A stretch of DNA of 18,880 bases. It comes from Alectoria sarmentosa (lineage: Eukaryota > Ascomycota > Lecanoromycetes > Lecanorales > Parmeliaceae). Positions 1 through 9,660 of the stretch are shown one piece after another (position 1 is the stretch's first letter; each line of letters starts with the position of its first letter). Location of the stretch: assembly GCA_009733775.1 (NCBI GenBank), contig WOGZ01000498.1:1-18880 (forward strand), read 5' to 3'. The translations under genes were made by a program, and so were the position numbers. The notes under the pieces were generated by a model. That model was not told the origin of the DNA. It saw only the letters and a program-made list of their open reading frames with translations, and made no database searches.

Positions 1-349
1 ATATTATAATAATTTAACGTTTATTTAATTAATTAATAACGTTATTATTCAAATTGAATAAATAATCGAAAATGAATTTTCGAATTAAGTTCTCAATTTA
101 ATTAAAATTAATATAATCGAATAAATTCTTTAAAGAATTTTTATATATAAATTCGTAATGTATCGTGTTTTTAAAATATCGAAAAATTCGAATAATCGCA
201 TTTTAATGCGTTAAAATAAAATTAATTGAATATCGATTAATTAAAAAAATAATATAATCGATATCGAGACGAATTTTTAGTATAACGTATATAAAAAAAT
301 TTATAACGAATTGATATTTTTTATAAAGTTTTTTAAAAATCACGTAATT

Positions 350-900
350 TTTTTCGATAAGCGTTAATTTGCGATTGATTTCGAATAATATATTAACAAA
401 AATGAGATTTCAATATTTGAAGTGATTAAAAAAGCGTATAATATACGCTTTTTATTTTAAACGAATAATGTTATTATAACGATTTCTTTTGACGATTATG
501 TTCAAATAAAAGACGTATAATCTTAAATTTAATATATAGAATTTGACATTTAAAGCATCTTTAATTCGTTTAATAATAATTTTATTACGATTTATAATCA
601 AAATATCATCGACGTAAAACGTTATAATGATTTTTTTTTGAAATTTATAAACACATTATCGTTCGATTCGATGAGATTAAAATCGAGTTTTTTTATATAA
701 ATCGAAAAATGTTGATATTAAATTTTGAAAAATTGCTTTAAATTATAAAAAATCTTATTTAATTTACATATTTTGATATTATCTTTATTAAAATCTTTAA
801 ATTGTTATATATAAATGTTCTTTTAAACATTATTATAAAAAAAACGATTTTGACGTTTATTTGTTTTATATTTTAATTCATAATCGTCATAAGCGCAAAA
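350..900 (-). other. copia reverse transcriptase (decayed), copy A
   Basis: In sense order: an I-N-V-K-I remnant of the family's MDVKTAFL block (about 855-880) whose aspartate reads N, a frameshift at the A-run 837-844, then FYNLKQ (about 731-753) matching the family LYGLKQ, and FYVDDILII (about 600-622), which keeps both catalytic aspartates of the YVDD box. Downstream comes FYLNIIVKRNRYNNIIRLK followed by a stop where S-Q is expected, which fits the palm-to-connection region. The enzyme copies element RNA to DNA. Unlike copy D, the YVDD box here escaped mutation. Confidence 0.9.
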
Positions 901-2103
901 ATCGTTTTATAATTTATAAACTTTATTATTAATGCGAAAATGTTATAATAATCACGATTCTTTTATTATTCGAATTCTCAAATAATTTAACGTATTTGAT
1001 AATAAATGACTTTTCTTTTAAGATTTCATTTTATGATATAAATTTAACGATCTTTAAAAATACGAGCCTTTAAAGACGTTTAAATAAAACATTAAATATT
1101 ATTATTTATAAAAGACTTATATTCATCTCGCATATCAATTTTTCAATTTATATAAATTAAATTATTAAAAATCGTTTATTCGTAGATTATAAATTCGAAA
1201 ATATTAAGTTTATTAATATGATTCGTAAAAAGAATAAGAATAATGAAAGTTTTCATTAAAAAATCAAATAATAAATCACGAAGATCCGAAATAATGAGAA
1301 TTTTATAATTATTGAATAATTTTTGAATAATTTTATATTCGAGATGTTTTCGCATAATTTTTATTTTAATAAATTTTGAAAACATTAACGAAAAAAAAGC
1401 GATGACAAATTTAATAATTAATATAACAGATTTGATAAATGTTATAAACACACGCATTATAATAATGATAAAATGAGATTTTTAAAAACGATTAATGATT
1501 AACGATGAAATATTCGTTAACGATAATCGATTTGACGATTTAATCGAAATCATAAATTTAACGTCTGATAATACAATGATACGTTATTTATTCAATATTT
1601 CTTTCATAATAAATATTAATATAAAAAAACGTTAACGTTTATTTAAAAACTCATAAATTTTAATTTTTTTTTCGAAATTCATAAAATGTGAACGTTTTTT
1701 AATGAAATAAATATTATTAACGCGAATAATCTTCTTTTTGATTAAATTATAAAAACGAAAAATGAATTCGTTTTTATAATTTAAAAGAATACATTTTTCA
1801 TTCTTATTTATAAACTTTTTTTAATACATTTTAAAGCGTAAACGATAAAATTAATAATACGTAAATGAAAAAAAAAAAAATTATAATAATAAAAGACTTC
1901 GAAAAATATAATAATGATTTTGGTATTAAAAAACGTATCGTTAAATAATTGATTATAATTATTATTTTAAATTAAAAGAATTTGTTAAGATTGAAATTTA
2001 ACAAAATTGAATAAATTTTATTTATCAACATTTGATTAAATCGTTTAATGATTTTATTTATTTTGAAATTATTTGCGATAATGAATTTTTACTTAATGTT
2101 CAT

Positions 2104-2530
2104 TTAAACGAAATATTTAAAAAAGACTTTATTAATATATTCGTCTTTATTATTGAAACGAATATAATTAATTCGATAATTATGAAATTTTAAATAAGTT
2201 TTAAAACGCAAAAATATAACGAAGATCTTATTTTTATAATGAATATAATAAATAAAATCATTTTTGAATATTACAAAATATTTATAATCGTTGAAATCAA
2301 TGAGAATTAAAAATTTAATAAAATCGTTATAAACAAATTCGCTCGATAAGATATTAGAAATTATGAAATTATTATAAAAAATAATCTTTTGATAATTTAT
2401 TATATAACATTCATAAATGTATTTCTCGATAATATTTTTAAAGAAATTCACATTTATAATAATATTAAAAAGCTTATTAAGATTTTATTAATTTAAATAA
2501 TTTATATAAATATATTATAATTGATAAATC
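2104..2530 (-). other. copia integrase core (decayed), copy A
   Basis: A 115-codon stretch (2451-2104) remains free of stops. It contains a C-x-C-like remnant (KYIYECYI), then FVYNDFIKF and YKYFVIFKNDF, where the D of VYND is the first catalytic aspartate of the DDE integrase. RFNNKDEY follows at the place of the second (family pattern about R-x-D-N-x-G-E-Y; the aspartate here reads N). Upstream near 2500-2520 a degraded W-H-x-R-x-G-H motif precedes it, clearer in copy B. Integrase inserts the cDNA copy into the host genome and is carried on the pol polyprotein. The open frame is probably the chance survivor of one exon-less pol frame, not a separate gene. The third catalytic residue (E) was not located here. 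Confidence 0.85.
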
Positions 2531-4399
2531 GAATTTGAAAAAACGTTATAAGCGATTAAAACATTATTATTTTTTTATAAATTCAAAAAGAATAAATCGT
2601 GATTTCGCGTATCGATTAACGTTATATTATTTTAAATTAAGACACAATCTTTTTTGTGAAAGACGACTTCAATATCGATATTTAAAAGCTTTTTAATTAA
2701 TAAAAAATTAACGTTTATATCAAACATATGCAAAATATTGAAAATCATTAAAATAACGCGTTTATTATTAACATTATAATTAAGATTAATGATATCGTAA
2801 ACAAAAGATTAAACTTTAATATCTTTAATGTTTTTAATAAATCGAAATTGAATTTTGATATAAATGATAAATATTGAATAATTGATAAAAAAATAACGAA
2901 TGCAATCGAAGTTTATTATAATTCGAATATTAAAATTCATAAATTTGACGAATGATAAACTTTTAATCAAATTGAAATTCGTTATTAAATTGATAAAATT
3001 TTCGTTTTTTTTTGATTTATTTGATTAATTATATTCAAAATGTTAAAATCATTCGAAATGAAATTCAAATGATTTTAATTATTTAATTTATTTAAAAATG
3101 TTATATGAATATAGAAATAATTATCCTTTTTAAAATATACGTTATATTAACGTTGAGATAATTATTTTTCTTTGAAACGAAAACGTTAAATAACGTTTTT
3201 TCGATGCGTTTACGTTTAACACTTAAGATATTAATGTTTATATAAATGACATCGATTTGCGCCTTCTTTTTTTTTATGAATTTTTCAAGTTTTAAATGCG
3301 GGAATTTGATTTAACATCTAATAAAAAAATGTTTAAATTTACGATTAACGATTTTACAAGAAATATAAATTTCGCGATTGATGAAATCAGAATCGTCGAA
3401 ATCACTTTTAACGGATTATTTGTTTTTATTATTGTTATTGCGATAAATGAATATAATAATATTACTTTTTTTGATTATAAGTATATAACGCTTTTCGTTT
3501 ATTATGTCGTGAATAATCAAATCGAATTTGATTGTTTTCGAATTATAAAATATATGAATTTAAGTGTAAATTGTTATAAAAATATCGTAGATTTCGTTAA
3601 ATTTTATAAGAAAAAGTTGAATGAGATAAGATTTCGATAATAATAATGAATTATTTAAATTAACAATTTCGATATTAACTTTGCGAAAGTTTTTTTTATA
3701 TTAATAAACGCTTTTTTTAAAATTGATGTTGATATTATATAATTAACGTATAAATTCAATATAAAATTCAAAGTTTGTAAATTTATAATAAACATCGATA
3801 ACGTTTAACATAATTTGAGAATTTTCGTTATGTTTTTTAATGAATTGATAATCAACGTAATTAAAACGTTAATGAAAAATTATGTAAGTTTTAAATTTGA
3901 TAATGTTAATCAAGAATTAAAAATTGTTTAATATTAATCAATCGTTGATATTTTCGCTTTATCTAATATACTCGATAATAAATTTTAAAATAATAATAAA
4001 AATTAATATAAATTATCTTTATTATTTATAAAAATATTTTCAACGATATTTAAAACGTTAAATTCAAGTATCGATATTGGAAAAAATAAATAAAAAAATG
4101 TAAAAGATTGATAATGATGATAAAAATAACCAAAACGAAACTTTTATCACGATTAAAAATGAATCGAAAATATCGATTTAAAGATTATCGCTCTAAAAAG
4201 ATGTCGAAATAAATAAATTTAATAACGATTTAAAAAATGATTTAAACGTTTTAAAAAAAATTAATAAATGAGGTCGTTTATCTTTAACGCGTAAATTAAA
4301 GATTTCGATATCATTTAAAACGTTAAATGACTTTTCATTAATTTTAAAATCGTTATCACATAAAGATAATATAAAAGAAATGAAAGAAATGCTCTATTA

Positions 4400-5375
4400 A
4401 TCTTCATTAGAATCATTTAAATTTTTATTAATATCAATTAATTGTTATTATTATATTTTAAGGTTTTATAATAACAATGAAAAGTGTTTATGCGAGAATT
4501 GACGATAAATTTAAACGATAATATTATAATGAAATAATATTAATAATATATAGAATTTGATTTTAAATTTGATAATAAAAATTAAATTTGATTAAAATTA
4601 TATTGAATGTAATTGCAAATGTGCAAACCTTTTTGAAAAATTCGTATTTCTTTTATATTATTTAATTAAAGACCCGAATTTAAAATATTCGCTTCGACGA
4701 TTATTATCATAAAATTAAAATTGATTAGATTTTATGATTATGATAATAAAATGTTATCGATAACGAATAAAGAATTCGATGATAAGATCTTAATTTCTTT
4801 TTTAAAAAATTTTGAAATTAAAACGTCAATTTTGACATATAAAGTTTGTTATTTTTGATTTTAAATAAACTTTTAAACGTTTAAATAATAATGAAATTAG
4901 CTTTAAATTGTTTTAAATGATAATTAAATTGATAATAATGTTAACATTTAATTATTTAATTTGTTTTATTGATTTGATACATCGTTGAGGATATAAGTCA
5001 TTAATTTAATAAAATGTTATAAATAAAAAACGAATTTTCCTTTATTTAATGTGTTTCACGTAAAGAAATTAATAATATTATAAAAACTTTATTATGATTC
5101 GATCGTATAATTATAGATTATATAAATGCGAGCTTGATTAAAAGCGGATAATTTCGACTCATCGAAAATTAAAAGATTTTCAATCTTCGAATTTCGAATT
5201 ATAATCGTTTAAATTTAAAGATTATTTTGCAAATAAAAATTATTCATCTCAAAAAAATTAATTAAATGAAGATTTTTATAATTAATTGTTTCATTGCGAT
5301 CAATATGAAATGTTTGAAAATAATTATAATCATAATGATAAATAAATAAATTATGTTTATAACGATCGTCGAGCA
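4400..5375 (-). other. leader / unresolved gag 5' region, copy A
   Basis: About 1 kb between the PBS and the first stretch that looks coding. It aligns with copy B (about 11530-12519), and its right part aligns with fragment C (18092-18725). No long frame is visible apart from the LTR-spanning one. A small hairpin (arms 5165-5172 and 5180-5187) is the mutated counterpart of a cleaner one in copy B. Part of gag may lie here, too decayed to recognise. Confidence 0.5.
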
Positions 5376-5415
5376 AGCTCGGGTTTATAACTTGTGAAAA
5401 TATGATATAAAACAC
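5215..5415 (-). other. short open frame crossing the LTR-PBS boundary, copy A
   Basis: A 66-codon frame starts inside the LTR (MFYIIFSQVINPSLLDDRYK) and runs through the PBS into the leader. The same frame, with recognisably the same residues, lies at 18051-18233 in fragment C. It is also present in copy B from about 12560 leftwards, where it is broken by one stop at a CAA-type codon. Starting inside the LTR would resemble TYA of Ty1. It could be a remnant of the gag N-terminus, an upstream ORF, or an accident of shared ancestry. It matches no family I recognise. Confidence 0.35.
5376..5392 (-). other. primer-binding site, copy A (half initiator-Met tRNA type)
   Basis: Read on the minus strand, AGTTATAAACCCGAGCT starts directly after the TTTTCACA end of the LTR. 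In copies B and C the same place reads AATTATGAGCTCGGGC and AGTTATAAATTCGAGT. The inferred ancestor, GGTTATGAGCCC, is complementary to the anticodon-loop side of fungal initiator-Met tRNA. A cleaved half-tRNA primer of this kind is known in several Ty1/copia elements. The changes are G-to-A and C-to-T. Confidence 0.7.
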
Positions 5416-5490
5416 TTAATTGTATTAATTTAAGAGTGTTATAGAGAAAAGTGCGACCTGAACTATGAGCGCATGCGCCCGTCATGTGAC
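5393..5490 (-). repeat. LTR-like unit, copy A 5' side (lacks its first ~25 bp)
   Basis: On the minus strand it runs from GTCACATGAC to TATTTTCACA and ends directly at the PBS. Compared with the neighbouring unit 5493-5617, it lacks the TGTCGAAATT start and about 25 bp in all. It is more C-to-T mutated than its neighbour: AAGTGTTTTATATC against AAGTGTCCTACATC. The two units are separated by only two bases (5491-5492). Confidence 0.75.
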
Positions 5491-5492
5491 CT

Positions 5493-5617
5493 TGTGGAAA
5501 TATGATGTAGGACACTTAGTTGTATTAGTTTAAGAGTGCTATGAAGGAAAGTGCGATCTATGTTATGAGCGCATGCGCTCATATCACGTGACTTATTATA
5601 TGATTTGAATTTCGACA
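5493..5617 (-). repeat. LTR-like unit between copies A and B (complete, lightly mutated)
   Basis: 125 bp on the minus strand, starting TGTCGAAATTCA and ending TTTCCACA, so with TGT...ACA ends. It aligns with 12537-12661 in copy B and 17952-18073 after copy D. It keeps C residues (GTCCTACATC, CTAATACAACTAAG) that are T in the other copies, so it has suffered less RIP. It is best read as the 3' LTR of B, or that LTR's last part. No polypurine tract is visible in front of it. If the LTR is really longer, this is only its 3' portion. Confidence 0.7.
5564..5590. promoter_or_regulatory. 20-bp perfect palindrome plus CACGTG box in the LTR
   Basis: Positions 5564-5583 read the same on both strands (core GAGCGCATGCGCTC), and CACGTG follows at 5585-5590. 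The other LTR units keep degraded versions: AAGCGCATACGCTC near 12611, and CGTATACG with CACGTGAC at 17979-17999. CACGTG is the usual core for bHLH factors. A regulatory role for either motif is inference from position inside an LTR and recurrence in all copies. Confidence 0.45.
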
Positions 5618-5990
5618 CTCCCCTTCGCACGCATACTTTTAAAAAAAATCGAACGTTGAGTAAATAAGGTGAATCGAACATCGAATAATTATAATGAGTT
5701 TAATGTCGGATAATTAATGTGAAATCACCTTTATACACCTTTCTTACCCTCTATACGCCCGATAAAAACCCGAATTTTAAACACGAAATCCGAAATTCGC
5801 GATGTTCAAAATCGGATAAAAATAATGAAAATCCGAAAAAGGATATGATCACCCCCTCTTTATGAACCACCCTTACCCTTTATGCACCACCCCCCCCCCT
5901 CAATAAACATTCGAATTTCAAAAACGAGATTCGAAATTCGCGATGTTCAAAGCTGAGTAGAAAGAATGAAAATCGAAAATCTGAAAACGA
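5618..5990. repeat. tandem repeat of ~124 bp inside the insert (two clear units plus a degenerate third)
   Basis: Unit 1 starts at ATCACC (5724) and unit 2 at ATCACC (5848), so the period is 124 bp. Both contain a C-rich start with TTACCCT, then GAAATTCGCGATGTTCAAA, then AATGAAAATC. Unit 2 reaches about 5990 and carries the ten-C run. The preceding 5618-5723 shows a weaker third unit (TCGAACGTTGAGTAAATAAG against TTCAAAGCTGAGTAGAAAGA in unit 2). Confidence 0.65.
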
Positions 5991-6108
5991 TTATGTTCTT
6001 TTAAACATATTCGTCACGATATCACATAAAAAAAATTCCACTTTTTGACGAAAAACCGTTTTTTGATAAATTTATTTTCAATTCACCTGATGCACATCAA
6101 GAATTGAC
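5618..6108. mobile_element. 491-bp C-richer insert with CGACA direct repeats at its edges
   Basis: The unit after copy D reads through from TTTCGACA to ATGTATAATCGAT without this segment. Here 491 bp are inserted, with CGACA on both sides (5613-5617 and 6109-6113), as for a 5-bp target-site duplication. The insert keeps CpA, TpG and a run of ten C (5890-5899), unlike the RIP-mutated DNA around it, so it seems younger or to have escaped RIP. I see no TG...CA ends, no clear terminal inverted repeats and no coding frame. It could be a non-autonomous element, a fragment of a solo LTR, or minisatellite expansion. Confidence 0.5.
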
Positions 6109-6113
6109 CGACA

Positions 6114-6743
6114 CATGATCGATGAATATATATGAGAGTTTATTTTTCGATTAAACGAAATATTTCGAATTGTATATGTATATGCATATATGCATGCGAT
6201 CGATTATAAGGCTCATAAAGGTCGTTTCAAAATATTAATGCTTGACAATAATGATTAATAACGTGTATACGAAAGATGTATAATAACGATGTTTATAATA
6301 ATGATAATGATAATAACGTTTAAGAATATAAATATAGTAATTTTAAGAACATGAATATAATAATCTTAAAAACATGAATATGATGATTTCAAAAGGCATG
6401 AATATAATGACCTTATGGAAATATTTAAAACATTTAACGAAAAAACGACGACAATAACCTTTTGAATGACGGCGTTAATCTTAAATTTAAATCGAATATA
6501 AAAATAAATCTTTCGAAAAGAGACTCGCAAAGATTGTCATTATAATTATAATAATAATAAATCAATTTTTAATATAATGATGACATAACGGAGTTTTGAT
6601 ACGTCAAAATTAATATTGAGATTTTGCGAGTAATTTCGATCTTGATCGATTATTCGAAATGTGAAAATTAATAAAATCGCTTTTTTAAAGTTGAGGACGT
6701 TGAATAATGATAACGATTTAAACGTTTTCTTTGAAACAATGAT
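6114..6743 (-). other. 3' non-coding region of copy B
   Basis: From the pol stop to the LTR. It aligns with copy D's 3' region: the block at 6620-6665 (ATTTTCACATTTCGAATAAT in sense) matches 17225-17250, the AAAGATTTATTTTTATATTC stretch at 6500-6530 matches the repeated unit of D, and 6114-6235 matches 17838-17951. No frame is evident. It contains the 23-bp minisatellite listed separately. Part of it may belong to a longer LTR. Confidence 0.65.
6320..6412. repeat. minisatellite, 4 units of 23 bp
   Basis: Units start at 6320, 6343, 6366 and 6389, with the shared pattern TTAARAACATGAATATRATRAT. The period is exactly 23 bp, with a few transitions between units. It sits in the 3' non-coding part of copy B. 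Copy D has a looser counterpart at about 17690-17750. Confidence 0.85.
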
Positions 6744-7250
6744 TTAAATAATTTTAAATGAATGATATGAAATTGTTTTCATCTTAAGGGCATCGCGAAA
6801 GGTAACAAACTTGTCAAAATATAAGACCTTAATGAGATCATTAATCATTTATTTATTAATGAAAACATATTAAATATTCATAATATTATCATTAACTTTT
6901 TCGCGTATAAAATAATGAATGATATTAATGTGTTTAATGCGAATATAAAATTAAACGTTCTTTGCGAAAACGATTACGTCTTAATTATTTTTAAAGATCA
7001 CGATAATTTTGAAATTCAAATCGTCAAATCGCAAAAATTGATTAAAAAGATTTTTTAATCAAATAACTTCTTTAATAATTTATATTTGATTGATATATTT
7101 TATTTTATAAATAAATAATATTATAATAACTTAACGTTTATTTAATCAATTAATAACGTTATTATTTAAATTAAATAAATAATCGAAAATAAACCTTTAA
7201 ATCGAATTTTCAATTCAATTAAAATTAATATAATCGAATAAATTTTTCAA
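6744..7250 (-). other. copia RNase H and polyprotein C-terminus, copy B
   Basis: Sense reading shows KIKYIN (family EAEY-I-A-L), then KEVI-stop-LKN (family KE-x-I-W-L; about 7045-7075). NN-stop-DVIVFAKNV (about 6950-6990, family DNQ-x-x-IALAKN) comes next, then RIKHINIIHYFIREKVND (about 6885-6945). YVFINK, a stop, and DLIKVL match the closing T-x-x-Q-x-x-D-x-L-T-K region. RNase H removes template RNA during cDNA synthesis. The frame appears to shift near 7120. The pol stop follows about 30 codons after the DLIKVL block. Confidence 0.85.
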
Positions 7251-7479
7251 AGAGTTTTTATACACGAATTCGTAATGCATTATGTTTTTAAAATATCGAA
7301 AAATTCGAATAATCGCATTTTAATATGTTGAAATAAAGTTAATTAAATATCGATTAATCAAAGAGACAATATAAACGATATCGAAACGAATTCTCAATAT
7401 AACGTACATAAAAGAATTCATAACGAATTAATATTTTTTACGAAACTTTTTAAAAATCATATAATTCTTTTCGATGAAC

Positions 7480-8010
7480 GTTAATTTGCGATTGATTTCG
7501 AATAATATATTAATAAAAATAAAATTTTAACACTTAAAATGATTAAAAAAACGTGTGATATACGTTTTTTATTTCAAATGAATAATATCATTATAACGAT
7601 TTCTTTTGATAATCATATTCAAATAAAAAACGCATAATTTCAAATTTAATATATGAAATTTGACGTTTAAAGCATTCTTAATTCATTTGATAACGACTTT
7701 ATTACGATTTATAATTAAAACATCATCGACATAAAACGTCATAATGATTTTTTTTTTAAGATTCATAAACACATTATCGTTCGATTCGATAAAATTAAAA
7801 TCGAGTTTTTTTATATAAATCGAAAAATGTTAATATCAAATTTTAAAAGATTATTTTAAATCATAAAAAGTCTTATTTAATTTATAAATCTTGATATTAT
7901 CTTTATTAAAGTCATCAAATTATTATACATAAATGTTCTCTTGAATATCGTTATAAAAAAAAACGATTTTAACGTTTATTTATTTCACATCTTAATTCAT
8001 AATCATTATA
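7480..8010 (-). other. copia reverse transcriptase (decayed), copy B
   Basis: Sense reading gives INVKIVFFYND (about 7950-7985; family MDVKTAFL with D changed to N), IQENIYV, DDFNKDN, FYDLK followed by a stop (about 7841-7875; LYGLKQ block with CAA to TAA), and FYVDDVLI (about 7715-7737) with both catalytic aspartates kept. Spacing between blocks matches copy A. The reading frame is continuous across the first block, unlike copy A. Confidence 0.88.
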
Positions 8011-9238
8011 AACGCAAAAATCGCTTTATAATTCATAAACTTTATTATTAACGCGAAAATGTTATGATAATCACGATTCTTTTATTATTCAAATCTTTGA
8101 ACAATTCAATATATTTTATAACGAATAACTTTCCTCTTAAAATCTCGCTTCACGATATAAACTTAACGATCTTTAAAAATACGAGCCTTTAAAGACGTTT
8201 GAATAAAACATCAAATGTTATTATTTATAAAAGATTTATATTCATCTCATATGTTAATTTCTTAATTTATACGAAATAAATTATTAAAAATCGTTTATGC
8301 GTAAATTATAAATTCGAAAATATCAAATTTATTAATATAATTCGCAAAAAGAGTAAAAACAACGAAAGTTCTCATTAAAAGATTAAACGATAAATCACGA
8401 AAATTCGAAATAATGAAATCTTTATGATCATCAAATATCTTTTAAATAATCTCATATTCGAAATGTTCCCGCACAATTCTCATTTCAATAAATTTTAAAA
8501 ACATCGATAAAAGAAAAGCGATGATAAATCTGATAATTAATGTAATAAATTTAATAAATATTATAAACACACGCATTATAATAACGATAAAATGAGATCT
8601 TTAAAAGCGATTAACGATTAATAATGAAATATTCGTTGATGATAATCGATTTAACGATTTAATCGAAATCATAAATTCAACGTCTGATAATATAATGATA
8701 CGTTATTTATTCAATGTCTTTTTTATAACGAATATTAATACGAAAAAACGTTAACGTTTATTTGAAAATTTATAAATTTCAATTTCTTTTTCGAGATTCA
8801 CGAAATGTGAACGTTTTTCGATAAAATGCACGTTATTAATGCGAATAATTTTCTTTTTGATTAAATTATAAAAATGAAAAATGAATTCGTTTTTATAATT
8901 TAAAAGGATACATTTTTCACTCTTATTTATAAATTTTTTTTAAATACGTTTTAAAACGTAAACGATGAAATTAATAATACGCAAATGAAAAAAAAAAAAT
9001 TTATAATAATAAAAGATTTCGAAAAATATGACGATAATTTTAATATTAAAAAAACGCATCGTCAAATAATTGATTATAATCATTATTTCAAATTAAAAAA
9101 ATTTATTAAAATTAAAACTTAACAAAATTGAATAAACCTTATTTATCAAAATTTGATTAAATCATTTAACGACTTTATTCATTTTAAAATTATTTATAAC
9201 AATAAATTTTTATTTAATGTTCATTTAAACGAGACATT

Positions 9239-9660
9239 TAAAAAAGATTTTATTAATATATTCGTTTTCATTATCGAAACGAATACGATTAATTTAATAA
9301 TCGCGAGATTTCAAATAAATTTTAAAACGTAAAAATATAATAAAGATCTCACTTTTATAACGAATATAATAAATCTTAAAATAATAAATGAAATCATTTT
9401 TAAACGTCACAAAATATTTATAATCGTTAAAATTAATGAAAATCAAAAATTTCATAAAATCATTATAAATAAATTCGTTCGATAAGATATTGAGCGTTAT
9501 GAACGAATTATGAAAAACAATCTTTTAATAACTCATTATATAACATTCGCAAATGTATTTCTCGATAATGTTTTTAAAAAAATTCACATTTATAACGATA
9601 TTAAAAAGTTTATTGAGATTTTATTAATTCAAATAATTTATACGGGCATATTATAATTAA
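9239..9660 (-). other. copia integrase zinc-binding motif and core, copy B
   Basis: Near 9625-9660 the frame reads stop-Y-A-R-I-N-Y-L-N, which is the WHARMGHLN zinc-binding motif with TGG, CAT and GGT codons mutated. YICECYIMSY gives the C-x-C half, and FIYNDFMKFL holds the first catalytic aspartate. DYKYFVTFKNDF follows, and RIRFDNENEY holds the second aspartate, intact here. Copy B has a 15-bp direct duplication (ATAATAAAT at 9366-9374 and 9381-9389) that is absent from A and adds five residues in frame between the two aspartates. Stops occur at CAA-type codons. Confidence 0.88.

Larger units (their letters stand above)
1..4400 (-). pseudogene. gag-pol polyprotein pseudogene, copy A
   Basis: This is the decayed gag-pol frame of copy A; the right-hand limit is a guess because no gag start can be fixed. 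In sense order I see a gag/protease stretch (about 4300-3000) with no clear zinc knuckle, then the integrase zinc-binding region and core (about 2530-2104), a linker (2100-950), reverse transcriptase (about 900-350), and the start of RNase H at the window edge. The original would have acted in a cytoplasmic virus-like particle, with integrase acting in the nucleus. Stops occur where CAA or TGG codons are expected, for example just after NLKQFFKI in the RT. A run of eight A at 837-844, against nine in copy B, makes a one-base frameshift just after the RT Q-x-D-V motif. No function is expected. Confidence 0.85.
1..5490 (-). mobile_element. Ty1/copia LTR retrotransposon copy A (3' end outside window)
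   Basis: Read on the minus strand this is a copia-order element: LTR-like unit (5393-5490), primer-binding site, long leader, gag region, integrase, then reverse transcriptase and the start of RNase H. Integrase before RT separates Ty1/copia from Ty3/gypsy. Position 1 corresponds to 7118 of copy B, and the two copies align through to the LTR (5393 corresponds to 12537), with only about 20-30 bp of net length difference. Differences are mainly A/G and C/T transitions, as RIP would leave. The 3' part of RNase H, the 3' non-coding region and the 3' LTR lie left of the window. The element is dead: in-frame stops and at least one frameshift are visible. Confidence 0.9.

Noticed and set aside
425..457. 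Perfect hairpin AAAAAGCGTAT/ATACGCTTTTT resembling a bacterial terminator
   Set aside because: It lies inside the RT frame, and copy B has it only imperfectly at 7545-7572. It is explained by coding sequence and composition.
1176..1457. 93-codon open frame on the minus strand
   Set aside because: Lies between integrase and RT of copy A. It shows no family motif, and AT-rich frames of this size are expected by chance. Treated as part of decayed pol or an off-frame shadow.
5463..5681. 72-codon open frame on the minus strand over the LTR
   Set aside because: Runs across an LTR boundary and into the insert, with no counterpart in the other copies.
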